Shown here in pieces: positions 1 to 9,543 of a stretch of DNA of 64,000 nucleotides. Source of the stretch: Rana temporaria (Eukaryota; Chordata; Amphibia; Anura; Ranidae); the NCBI RefSeq assembly GCF_905171775.1, contig NC_053494.1:47339981-47403980 (forward strand), in the 5' to 3' direction. Position numbers and translations under genes: made by a program. Every line of letters begins with the position of its first letter. Within the stretch, counting starts at the first letter, position 1. The notes under the pieces are model-generated. The model saw nothing but the letters and a program-made list of their open reading frames with translations, was not told the origin of the DNA and searched no databases.

Positions 1-99
1 CAAATAATCCCTCCAATGATGCTGGGTGCTCTTTGCAACTCTAAACTGCATTGGGTCTAACTTTGAAGGAGTCCCAGTGGCCGCCCTGCTCTTACCTAG

Positions 100-265
100 C
101 CTATCCTCTCCTCCATTAACAACACTCCTTGTATTTCCATAGTAGGCAACACATTCTCTGAATGGAGGATAGGCAGATGAATGATAGGATCCTCTCCTTC
201 ATTCAGAGAACGTGCTGCATTCTGTGAAAATAATACAAGGAGTATTATGAATGGAGAAAAGAAGG
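100..265. repeat. Imperfect foldback repeat
   Basis: The left arm contains ACACTCCTTGTATTT and TTCTCTGAATGGAGGA. The right arm contains the reverse complements around TCCTTCATTCAGAGAA and AATACAAGGAGT. The centre is near position 170. It is probably a small palindromic non-autonomous transposon, ending just before the MITE at 287. Confidence 0.55.
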
Positions 266-286
266 GCGACTATTGGGAGTCCGTCA

Positions 287-748
287 GGCCTCGTACACAC
301 GACTGGTCCGCGGACCAGTTTCAGCGGACATGTTCGGTCGTGTGTACGGCCTATTGGACCGTTTTCCAGCGGACATTTGTCCAGCCGACCGTTTTCCAGC
401 GGACAATTTTTTTTTAGCATGCTAAGAAACATGTCCGCTGGAAACCTGTCCGTCGGACATGTTCGGTCGTCTGTACAGACTCACCGGACATGTCCGCTCG
501 GCTGAAAGCCCTCGCATGCATCGAAGTGATTCGACGCATGCGTGGAAGCATTGACCTTCCAGGGTCGCGCACGTCGCCGCGTCATCGTCGCGGCAACGGC
601 GCGGCCACGTCACCGCGAATCCTGTCCGCGCGGATTTCTGTTTGATGGTGTGTACAACCATCAGACAGAAATCTCAGAGCGGACATGTCCGATGAAAACG
701 GTCTGGCGGACCGCTTTCATCGGACTGTCCGCTCGTCTGTACGGGGCC
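287..748. mobile_element. PIF/Harbinger-like MITE, TSD TCA
   Basis: It starts GGCCTCGTACACACGA and ends with the near reverse complement TCTGTACGGGGCC. It is flanked by TCA at 284-286 and 749-751. Inside, each end carries its own small hairpin (TGGTCCGCGGACCA at the left), and the centre holds a second palindrome around ATTCGACGCATGCG near 529-545. There is no coding capacity. Superfamily is inferred from the 3-base target duplications across copies (often TTA/TAA). Confidence 0.75.
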
Positions 749-2597
749 TCAGTGTCAGACCAGAGGCAGTTATCCCATGTGGCAGTGGAAGATCAGCGTT
801 GTGAAGAGGACCCGACATCACTGGAGGCAACATTTCTTCAGTAAGGACACGGGACACACTTTGTTACAGTTAAGTTATGTGACTGAAACTGTACCCAAGA
901 AAATGTGTTTAACTCAACTTCAGTTTTAGGCAGTGAATACATGCAGCAGCATCATGACCTGTCCACAGTTCAGTGTTAGTGCCTTAAGAACTGACAGTTA
1001 AATATTTATATTGATAAATAGATCATTGTGAACACTGTACACACTGCATTCCACTTGCAGTAAATGCAGCATAGAACAATGTACTGCTGGAAACACTACA
1101 AACATTAGAATGGACTAAAGGTTGGTGGATTACAGATATTCACCGGCTTCACAAAAGGAGGTTTATTTAGTGATTAGCTGTGTGATTGCTGAGTACTAAA
1201 TGTCTTGGGTGACATCCATTACAAAGCTGTTCATAGGTGCATTTACCTTTTCTTTTCTCCTTATAAAAGAATTGTGCATATATAAATTTCCAAAAGCAAT
1301 GTTTACATTTTATCTGCCATGTTCACAATAGACAGCCAGAAACATGATGTAATCCTTCCATGAACTAGTTTAACCACTTAAGGACCAGCCGCCACAGTTG
1401 CACTGCGGCGGCTTCCCGCGAAATTGCTGTCATTGTACGTCGGCTCGTACATGGGGATATGTGAGCGCGCGCCCACTGGCCAGCCGTGGAGCCAATCAGC
1501 GGGTAGGGCGGACTTGTGTCTGCTGGCCACCCATGATCGTTCCCCGCGTTGACACAACGGGGATCTGCCTGTGTAAACAAGGCAAATCTCCATTCTGACA
1601 GGGGAGATCATACAGATCCTGTCTTTCTGCTATGCAGTGTGTTTCCCCAGTCACACAGTCCCCCATACAGTTGGTAAACACACTGAGGGAACACAATAAA
1701 CCCATTGATCTCCCCTGATATTAACCCCTTCCCTGACAGTGTCATTAGTACAATAACTGCATATTTTTAGCACTGATCACTGTAATATTGTCACTGGTTA
1801 CCAAAAAAGTGTAAAAAAAGTCAGTTATGTGCCTGATCTGTCCGCCGCAATGTCGCAGTCCCGCTAAAAATCACTGATCACCGCCATTACTAGTAAAAAA
1901 CGCAATAACTTTTGTGCAAACCAATCGCTTATTCCGATATTTCTTTTTTTTTTTTTTTAACAAAAATAAGTACAAGAATACATATTGGCCTAAACAATTT
2001 TTTGGAGGGATATTTATTATAGCAAAAAGTATAAAGAATTGTTTTTTTTTTTTTTCAAAATTGACACTCTTTTATTGTTTATATTGCAAAAAATAAAAAC
2101 AGCAGAGGTGATCAAATACCACCAAAAGAAAGCTCTATTTGTGGGGAAAAAAGGACATAGATTTTGTTTGGGGACAGCATTGCAATTGTTAGTTAAAGCG
2201 ATGCAGTGCCGTATTACAAAAAATGGCCTGGTCATTAACCACTTGATAACTGCCCCATAGCCAAAGTACGGCTACAGGGCAGTTGCTTAACTCTGGGAGG
2301 CCGTTAATTAACGGCCTTCCAGAATCGCGGGAGTGTCTGTGACCGTCGGGTCCAGAGGACCCGGCGCATCACAGTAAATCGCCGCTGATAGCGGCGGTTT
2401 ACCACGTGATCGCTCCGTCCAATGACGGATCGATCACTTGTAAACAAACCGGCATCATGTGATGATGCCGGTTCCTCCCTCCCCTCTCTGTACCGATCGG
2501 TACAGTGTGAGAGGAGAGGGGAGAGAGCGGAGGCAGCAGCAGTGCTGTGGGCTGGATCTGTGACAAATGTAGTCACAGATCCAGCCATCCATCCCTG

Positions 2598-2826
2598 TGC
2601 AATATTCTGCAATACCCCCTGTGCAATACTCTGCAATACCCCCTGTGCAATACCCCTGTGCAATACCCCTTGCAATACTCCTGTGCAATACTCTGCAATA
2701 CTCTGCAATACCCCTGTGCAATACCCTGCCAATAATCTGCAATACCCCACAATACTCTGCAATACCCCGCAATACTCCGCAATACCCCGCAATACCCCGC
2801 AATACTCTGCTATACTCTGCAATATG
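2598..2826. repeat. GCAATACYCC/GCAATACYCT minisatellite
   Basis: Tandem units of about 10-20 bases built on GCAATAC followed by CCC, TCT or CCG run through the interior of a TTAA element. Long open frames on both strands here are a by-product of the repeat. Confidence 0.85.
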
Positions 2827-3898
2827 CCCCCCCCTGCTTCTACCGACTCAATCGAAGCCAGGATTGTTTTTTTTTTTTTTTCTATTTCAGGATCCCCAGC
2901 CTAGAGGTGAGATGTGGGGTCTTATTGACCCCATATCTCACTGTAAAGAGGACCTGTCATGCTATATTCCTATTACAAGGTATGCGCAAATACTGTGCGA
3001 GATAAAAAGTTGCAACGACCACCATTGTATTCTCTAAGGTCTTTGCTAAAAAAACATATATAATGTTTTGGGGTTCCATGTAATTTTCTAGCAAATAAAT
3101 GATGATTTTTACATGTAGGAGAGAAATGTCAGAATTGACCTGGGTGCTCCAGAACGCCTGAAGGTGCTCCCTGCATGTTGGGCCTCTGTATGTGGCCACG
3201 CCTTGTAAAAGTCTCACACATGTGGTATCGCCATACTCGGGAGGGATAGCAGAATGTGTTTTGGGGTGTAATGTGTGCTATGCATATGCTGTGTGTGAGA
3301 AATAACCTGCTAATATGAAAGTTTTGTGAAAAAAAAATTAAAATAAAAAAAATCTTGATTTTGCAAAGAATTGTGGGAAAAATTACAACTTCAAAAAACT
3401 CACCATGCCTCTTTCTAAATACCTTGGAATGTCTTCTTTCCAAAAAGGGGTCATTTGTGGGGTATTTGTACTTTTCTGGCATGTTAGGGTCTCAAGAAAT
3501 GAGATAGGCCGTCAGTACTTCAGGTGTGATCAATTTTCAGATATTGACACCATAGCTTGTGGACTCTATAATGTTCACAAAGACCAAATAATATCCACCA
3601 ATTTGTACTTATTTTTACCAAAGATATGTAGCAGTATAAATTTTGGCCAAAATGTATGAAGAAATAATACTAATTTGCAAAATTTTATCACAGAAACGAA
3701 GAAAAATTCATTTTTTTTCAGAATTTTCAGTCTTTTTTATCTTATAGCACAAAAAATAAAAAACCCAACGGTGATTAAATACCACCAAATGAAAGCTCTA
3801 TTTGTGTGAGAAAAAAAAGGATGAAAATTTCATTTGACTGAGTAATTGTCATTCAAAATGTGAGAGCACCGAAAGCTGAGAATTGGTCTGGTTATTAA

Positions 3899-4376
3899 AG
3901 CGGAGCTCCACCCTAAAGTGAAACTCACGCTGATCGGAACCCGCCCCCCTCCGGTGTCACATTTGACACCTTTCAGGGGGGAGGGGGGTGCAGTTACCTG
4001 TCTAAAGACAGGTATTTGCACCCACTTCCGGCCACACGTCACGGGCAAAAGACGGGTTTTTCCTGACTTCCTGTCTGTCGCCCGTTGTGTGCTGGGAACA
4101 CTCGGCTCCCAGCACACAGTGTGTGAGCCAATCGGCGGGCGCAGCGCGACTCGCGCATGCGCCGTAGGGAACCGGGTAGTGAAGCCGGAGCGCTTCACTT
4201 CCTGGTTCCCTCACTGAGGATGGAGGGGGGAGCAGCAGAGAGGCGAGCGATCGTTCGTCCTCTGCTGCGGACGGCGCTGGACTCCAGGACAGGTAAGTGT
4301 CCTAATATTAAAAGTCAGCAGCTGCAGTATTTGTAGCTGCTGGCTTTTAATATGTTTTTTTACTGGCACATCCGCT
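3899..4376. mobile_element. TTAA MITE, third nesting level, TIR AGCGGA
   Basis: It is flanked by TTAA at 3895-3898 and 4377-4380. It begins AGCGGAGCTCCACC and ends CACATCCGCT. It carries an inner hairpin at about 4304-4350 (TTAAAAGTCAGCAGCTGCAG and a near complement). Removing it joins the two halves of the 2239-4409 element. Confidence 0.72.
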
Positions 4377-5020
4377 TTAAGGGGGTTTAAGTGCCCAGTG
4401 GTCAAGTGGTTAAGGGGGAAAATCTTCTAGGCCTTAAGTGGTAAAGGACACATGCTAATATAGAATGAAAGAATAGAATATAGAATGAAAGAGCCTTCCC
4501 CTGCAACAACAAAAAGGAAAAATAGCAAAGCCTACTAGATACTGCAGATAGGACTTTTATGAATTTTAAAATCAATAAAAGAATCACACCCACAAAAAAT
4601 GTGTAGGCCAATTGCAGAGGACCAGGTGCTTGATCCTAGGCAGTCACGATTCCCTTACTACTTGCCAGCTTGGGTGGATGAATAGTCCAAGATGCAACCC
4701 AGGCAGCAGTGTACTCCAGTTCAAATCTTCATACAGGGTACAACAATTGGCACTGCTGACTAAAGCTGGCTAGTTGTATTTTTTTTTGGTGATAGACCAA
4801 CACAAAGTGGCACATAATTGTGAAGTGGAAGGAAAATGATAAATGGTTTTCAAAATGTTTTACAAATAAATATCTGAAAAGTGTGACGTGCATTTGTATT
4901 CAGCCCCCTTTACTCTGATACCCCTAACTAAAATCTAGTAGAGCCAATTGCCTTCAGAAGTCACCTAATTAGTAAATATATCCCACCCGTGTGTAATTTA
5001 TTACACACAGGCATTTTACA

Positions 5021-5670
5021 GGGCACAGTGGCATCAATGGCCACAGTGGCGACAAAGGGCACAGAGGCATCAATGGGCACAGAGGCATCAATGGGCACAG
5101 TGGCGACAAAGGGCACAGAGGCATCAATGGGCACAGAGGCATCAATGGGCACAGTGGCGACAAAGGGCACAGTGGTGACAATGGGCACAGTGGCAACAAT
5201 TAAAGGGCACAGTGACATGCACAGTGGCAACAATGGGCACAGTGGCGACAATTAAAGGGCACAGTGGTGACAATTGGCACAGTGGCGACAATTGAGGGGC
5301 ACAGTGGCTGCGTTTGATTGCATGGCACAGTGGTGACAATTGATGGCACAGTGGCTGTGTTTGATGGCATGGCACAGTGACTGCGTTTGATGGCATGGCA
5401 CAGTGGTGCGAATTGATGGCATAGTGACTGCATTTAATGGCATGGCACAGTGGTGATAATTGATGGCACAGTGGCTGCGTTTGATGGCATGGCACAGTGG
5501 TCACAATTGATGGCACAGTGGCTGCATTTGATGGCATGGCACAGTGACTGCGTTTGATGGCATGGCACAGTGGTGCGAATTGATGGCATAGTGGCTGCAT
5601 TTGTTTGCATGGCACAGTGGTGACAATTGATGGCACAGTGGCTGCATTTGATGGGCACAGTGAGGCTGCA
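5021..5670. repeat. GGCACAGTGGYGACAA minisatellite
   Basis: From 5021 to about 5215 the unit is 18 bases (GGCACAGTGGCGACAAAG, or GGCACAGAGGCATCAATG). After that, longer composite units alternate GGCACAGTGGTGACAATTGA with GGCACAGTGGCTGCGTTTGA. Open frames in all registers reflect the absence of stops in the unit. Confidence 0.9.
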
Positions 5671-5689
5671 ATTTTTTTCTTTTCTTTTT

Positions 5690-5734
5690 TTTCATTTGCG
5701 CCCCCCCAAAAATTTGGAGCACCAGCCGCCACTG
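5690..5734 (-). mobile_element. Possible hAT-like terminus beside the minisatellite
   Basis: On the minus strand the sequence starts CAGTGGCGGCTGGTGCTCCA and runs into a T/G-rich tract, in the style of a CAGTG-type hAT terminal repeat. The minisatellite would be the interior. I do not see a matching left terminus, so this is tentative. Confidence 0.35.
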
Positions 5735-6308
5735 ATTGAAAACCTTCCCTGATTATTTATTTGGATAGAATTGTTATTTATGACCTCATGTATCCTTCTA
5801 GTTGCAGATTTCTGCTCCTTAGTTTATACAATTTACCGGCGATCTAGTATGTACCAGGCATATCTCCATCTTGTAACCATTCAGTAAGATTCATGTGTTA
5901 AACATGACAAGTTCCTGGTAAACAGTGATGAGCCTCTGTGTGCTCATTCCCGAGCTCTGTAAAATGTTAGATTCCAGCTAACTGTACAGGACAGGAAACA
6001 CATGGAGATGTTGAGTCATTTCCATCCATTTACATGCTACATCATCTTACATTTTATAAGCTTTCTTTAGGATTGGTGGTGGACAGGTGGCCATCATTGA
6101 CTTTTGGTTAGCATTTATTTAGTTGCTCTTGTTTAGGACAACTTTATTATGATCTAACAATAAAAAACATTTCCTTTTCCTCCATAACAGGGGATCTAAG
6201 GACCCCTGATACCTAAGTGATATGTGTTGGCTCCTTACAAGTCTGTTTAGTGTGTTTATCCTATCCAACGTATGTCTTCACAGTTAGATTTGAAGCACTT
6301 TGTGGTTA

Positions 6309-6352
6309 AAGGTGTTGTAAAGGTTAGTTTTTTATTTTCTAAATAGGTTCCT
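6309..6352. mobile_element. Left end of a TTAA element of the GTTGTAAAGG family
   Basis: After TTAA the sequence begins AGGTGTTGTAAAGG, like the terminus at 44626. It is interrupted at an internal TTAA by the element at 6357. The foldback at 7249-7381 may be its continuation. Confidence 0.45.
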
Positions 6353-6356
6353 TTAA

Positions 6357-7222
6357 CCTCCCTAGCGGTATGATTATTTCAGATTTTAGGTGCTGAAAGC
6401 GGTACCATTATTTGCAAGGAAATTTGGCGTTTTATATTGTAGGCCTGCAATTCTTAGGAATAACTCACTTAAATCTGACCAAACAAGAGTCTAGTAGGCA
6501 TTCCGGGTATGAATTTTTTTTAAAAACAAAATTATAAATTATAATATAATAAATATTTATAAATAATTATAACAAATAATAATATAATTATAATAAAAAT
6601 TATTCAATAATGTAATCAACTCAAAATCACTGAAATTTGCTCAGTTGCAGAATTGTCACTGTCATTACTTTTATTTTTTTATGACGAATTTCCCCACAAA
6701 TCACTATCGCTCAATTCTGCAAGTCATTATAATTTATTATCGCTGTTTTTTAGCTGCTCTAAAACCATTTTTGACATAAAGGGACACTTTTGGTTGCTAT
6801 GGACAGTCTACAGTTTGCAGGCAGAAAGAACAGTTTTTATTATACAAAAGTACATGTAGGGCACTGGGCAGACCACTAGGGACAAGGGGTGTGTGTATTT
6901 TTTTACATACAGTACTGTAATCTATAAGATTACAGTATACTGTATGTAATGTGTTTGTTTGCTTTTTTTAATTTGGCGCCGTTCTCCGCCCCTGTGCGTC
7001 GTAACGTCGCAGGGAACGGAGATCGGCGGCACACGGGGACACTGTGTGAATCGAGCGAGGACCCACTGGCTCACACAACGGGGATGCATCGCTGGATCCA
7101 GGGACAAGGTAAGTAAACCATGCCTGTGGACACTGCGAGGCGAGCCCGAGTCTGACTCGGGGTTACCGATCGCAGCACAAAAATGTAACCCCGAGTCAGA
7201 CTTGGGAATACCGCCAGGGGGG
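6357..7222. mobile_element. TTAA element, TIR CCTCCCTRGCGGT (copy 1)
   Basis: It is preceded by TTAA (6353-6356) and begins CCTCCCTAGCGGTATGAT. It ends ATACCGCCAGGGGGG, followed by TAAG, a decayed TTAA. It is a reverse-oriented homologue of 48169-49033, sharing AT-rich core, an ACATACAGTACTGTAATC hairpin and a GACTCGGGGTTA end. No protein is encoded. Confidence 0.75.
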
Positions 7223-7248
7223 TAAGCTTGCCCCCATCATTTGAGCCG

Positions 7249-7381
7249 TTCTGGCTGGGGGTTAGTCAGCATGCTCGCCCCCTCCCTTGGGACTACATCC
7301 CTGCGGGGAGACACTGTGTTCACTGACTGCTGACGTCCCAAGGGAGGGGGTGAGCGCGCTGATTAACCCCCAGCCAGAACA
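7249..7381. repeat. Foldback hairpin with ~45-base arms
   Basis: GTTCTGGCTGGGGGTTAGTC and CTCGCCCCCTCCCTTGGGA on the left are matched by inverted TCCCAAGGGAGGGGGTGAG and AACCCCCAGCCAGAAC on the right. It is likely the interior of a palindromic MITE. Confidence 0.7.
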
Positions 7382-7725
7382 ATGTCCATGGCATCTATAC
7401 TGTAAACATGTCATAGAGAAGATTGCAGCAGGTTCTTCGACGTTAACATACAGCGCCAATCACAACTCTCGGCACTCACTGCTCTCAGTGAGACATACTG
7501 TATATAGTGTATGTCTCACAGGTTTTAAAGGAACAGTAATAGGACAGTTGGTATAATGGAGAATAAGGGAAAACAAACTATATTTGTCCAAAACTCTGGA
7601 TGAAATGGCTGATATCGTTGTGCTGTTGTTCTGAAACTCCACATTTTAACCCCAATTTTCAGTGTGCCATTGTTCTGGAACCCCAAGTATCATTGTCACA
7701 TTATTCTGGAACTCCAAAGGGGAGA

Positions 7726-7885
7726 TTTACTAAAACTGGTGCACTCAGAATCTGGTGCAGCTGTGCATGGTAGCCAATTAGCTTACCTCAGCTTGTTCTG
7801 TTAAACTTTGATAATAAAACCTAGAAGCTAAATGGTTTCAATGCAGAGCTGCACCAGATGTACCAGTTTTAGCACCCCCCCCCCC
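7726..7885. mobile_element. Short MITE, TIR GATTTACTAAAACTGG (copy 1)
   Basis: It begins GAGATTTACTAAAACTGGTG and ends with the inverted TACCAGTTTTAG. A second copy lies at 18829-18985. About 160 bases, no coding capacity. Confidence 0.6.
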
Positions 7886-7953
7886 CAAATATCCCTGTGG
7901 TATTACCCTGGAACTCCAAGTATATCTATGCCATTGTTCATGAATCCCAAGTG

Positions 7954-9320
7954 ATATTATTATACAGGATTTATATAGAGCTAACAGTGTTTGCATAGCT
8001 TTACAACATGGGGGCAGACAGTACAGTTACAATACCAATTATTACAAGAGGGATCAGAGGGCCCTGCTCGTTAGAGCTTACAATCTAGAAGGGAGGGTCA
8101 AGTGGAACAAAAGGTAATAACTGTGGGGGATGAGCTGATGGAGAAAATGGAAATACAGTTGTTAGATGTGGGTAGGATAGGCTCCTCTGAAAAGAATGGT
8201 TTTCGGGGATCATCTAAAAGCTAATGGAGTAGGAGATAATCAGACAGATTGGGGTAAGGTGTTCCATAGGATTGGAGAGGCTCTTGAAAAGTTCTGGAGG
8301 CGAGCATGGGAGGAGGTGATGAGGGAGCTAGAGAGTAGGGCCCCGTACACACGAGAGGATCGATCCGCTGGAATTGATCCGCGGACCAGTTTCAGCGGAT
8401 AGATCCCCTGGTGTGTACGATCCAGCGGATTTTTTTCCGCGGATTTTTTCCCCCGGGGATAGATTTCCAGCGGATCAAAATTTCTTAACATGCTAAGAAA
8501 TCGATCCGCTGGAATCCAGTCCAACGGATTGATCCGCTGGTCTGTACAGACTCACCGGATCAATCCGTCCGAATCCATCCCCCGCATGCGTTGTAATGAT
8601 TCGACGCATGCGTGGAAGTCCTTATATCACAGCGTCGCGCACGTCGCCGCATCATCATCGCGGCGACGGCGCGACACGTCACCGCGGACGGAATTCCGCG
8701 GGGATTTTGATCTCATGGTTAGTACAACCATGAGATCAAAATCCGCCAGAGGATTTATCCGCGGAAACGGACCTCCGGACCGTTTCCGCGGATAAATCCT
8801 CTTGTGTGTACTAGGCCTAGGAGTTCTTGAGAGGAATGAAGAGAATGAATTGGCTGGTATTTAGGGACTAGACTAGTTCTGTAGCTGGGGGCTAAGTTGT
8901 GGATGGCTTTGTAATTATTTAGTATTTTGAATTTAATTTGGTGGGTGAGCGGAAGCCAGTGGAGGAATTGACAGAGAGGAGTAGCAGACACAGAGCAATT
9001 GGTAAGGTGGATGAGTCTGGCAGCAGCATTCATGATGGATTGAAGAGGGATAGTCTATGTAGAGGTAGGCCAATGAGGAGGGAGTTGCAGTAGTCGAGGC
9101 GAGAGATGACCAGGGAAGGAATTAAGAGCTTTGTGGTGTCAATGGTTAGAAAGGGGCGTATTTTGGAGATGTTGCGGAGTTTGAGGCGGCAAGATTTGGA
9201 CAGTGATTGGATGAGGGGCTTAAAGGAGAGTTCAGAGTCCAGGACTACATCTAGGACCTTGGCATGTGGGGATGGGCTTATAGTATCTTTGTAGTATTGC
9301 TGTGGGACCTCGAGTATCAC
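7954..9320 (-). pseudogene. L2/Rex1-type LINE reverse-transcriptase fragment, split by a MITE
   Basis: On the minus strand, 9320 to 8818 encodes the C-terminal part of a vertebrate non-LTR reverse transcriptase. Diagnostic stretches are VLDVVLDSELSFKP, ISRLDYCNSLLIGLP and NAAARLIHLTN followed by LHWLPL. The frame resumes at 8338-8240 with ARLQNFSRASPILWNTLPQS, the usual tail of such proteins. Between these pieces sits a MITE (8339-8817). A 3' tail of about 230 bases follows to 7954, ending near an ATTATTATA tract. The catalytic YADD region and everything upstream are missing, and a frame change occurs around 9030, so this is a dead 5'-truncated copy. The motifs favour the L2/Rex1/CR1 group; I cannot place it more exactly. 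Confidence 0.75.
8339..8817. mobile_element. PIF/Harbinger-like MITE, TSD TAG
   Basis: It begins GGCCCCGTACACACGAG, ends GTGTGTACTAGGCC, and is flanked by TAG at 8336-8338 and 8818-8820. It interrupts the LINE pseudogene. Arms carry GATCCGCTGG-type repeats, and the centre again holds ATTCGACGCATGCG. Confidence 0.75.
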
Positions 9321-9461
9321 TGTGACATTGCTCTGAATGTGATACCATCTTTTTCAACCTCACCTATCAGTGTGCCATTGCTCTGGAACAAGTACAAGTC
9401 CACATGTGCATGTAAATTTTAACAGTAGAACCATGACGAGTATTTTTTTTGTTTATTACAG

Positions 9462-9543
9462 GGCACCGCATCTGTTCTGCAGCGCAGATCTGACAATGAG
9501 GAATATGTGGAAGTGGGCCGACTGGGACCCTCAGACTACTTTG
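9462..9543 (+). CDS. PRKAR1B: PRKAR1B penultimate coding exon
   Basis: This 82-base exon is preceded by a T-rich tract ending in ACAG and followed by GTAAGT. It reads in frame as 27 codons beginning GTASVLQRRS and ending GPSDYF, plus the first base of a split glycine codon. The peptide belongs to cyclic-nucleotide-binding domain B of the type I regulatory subunit of cAMP-dependent protein kinase. In the holoenzyme this subunit inhibits the catalytic subunit until cAMP binds. The exon covers the strands leading into the phosphate-binding cassette that the next exon completes. The splice phase (one base carried over) matches the next exon exactly. The exon before it, encoding the start of domain B, was not found in the window, so the gene is partial. 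The assignment to type I is firm; beta rather than alpha rests on the following exon. Confidence 0.93.

Larger units (their letters stand above)
2239..4409. mobile_element. TTAA element nested in the outer one, TIR CCACTTGA
   Basis: It is flanked by TTAA at 2235-2238 and 4410-4413. It begins CCACTTGATAACTG and ends GGTCAAGTGG. The outer element's sequence reads continuously across the two TTAA sites, so this is an insertion with target duplication. It includes a short perfect hairpin (2550-2585, GGATCTGTGAC and its complement) and the GCAATAC minisatellite. It has a third element inside it. Confidence 0.75.
1374..4442. mobile_element. TTAA element (outer level of a nest), TIR CCACTTAAGG
   Basis: It follows TTAA at 1370-1373 and begins CCACTTAAGGACC. 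It resumes after a nested insertion at 4414 and ends GGCCTTAAGTGG, followed by a decayed TTAA (TAAA). The TTAA target duplication is characteristic of piggyBac-type transposition. Only 1374-2234 and 4414-4440 belong to this element. It contains the segment GAGGTGATCAAATACCACCA, seen also at about 3770, 27113 and (reverse) 37585. Confidence 0.7.
7600..9397. repeat. Ancestral ~32-base minisatellite split by insertions
   Basis: Diverged units built on GTGCCATTGTTCTGGAACYC and CAAGTA occur at 7616-7718, 7888-7953 and 9283-9397. The gaps are filled by a MITE (7726-7885) and an L2-like LINE (7954-9282). The unit spacing is about 29-36 bases. Confidence 0.6.
1..9461 (+). other. PRKAR1B: PRKAR1B intron (3' part), upstream of the penultimate exon
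   Basis: I found no upstream PRKAR1B exon in this interval. It is filled by transposon-derived sequence listed separately. Stretches at 752-1369, 4443-5020 and 5735-6304 show no feature I can name. They are AT-rich unique-looking sequence with no long reading frame or recognisable protein. The intron ends in a pyrimidine tract and ACAG at 9440-9461. Confidence 0.8.

Noticed and set aside
2304..3037. Frames of 115-172 codons on both strands
   Set aside because: Translation of the GCAATAC minisatellite inside a TTAA element.
4961..5732. Minus-strand frames rich in PLCPLSP and Cys-His
   Set aside because: Translation of the GGCACAGTGG minisatellite.
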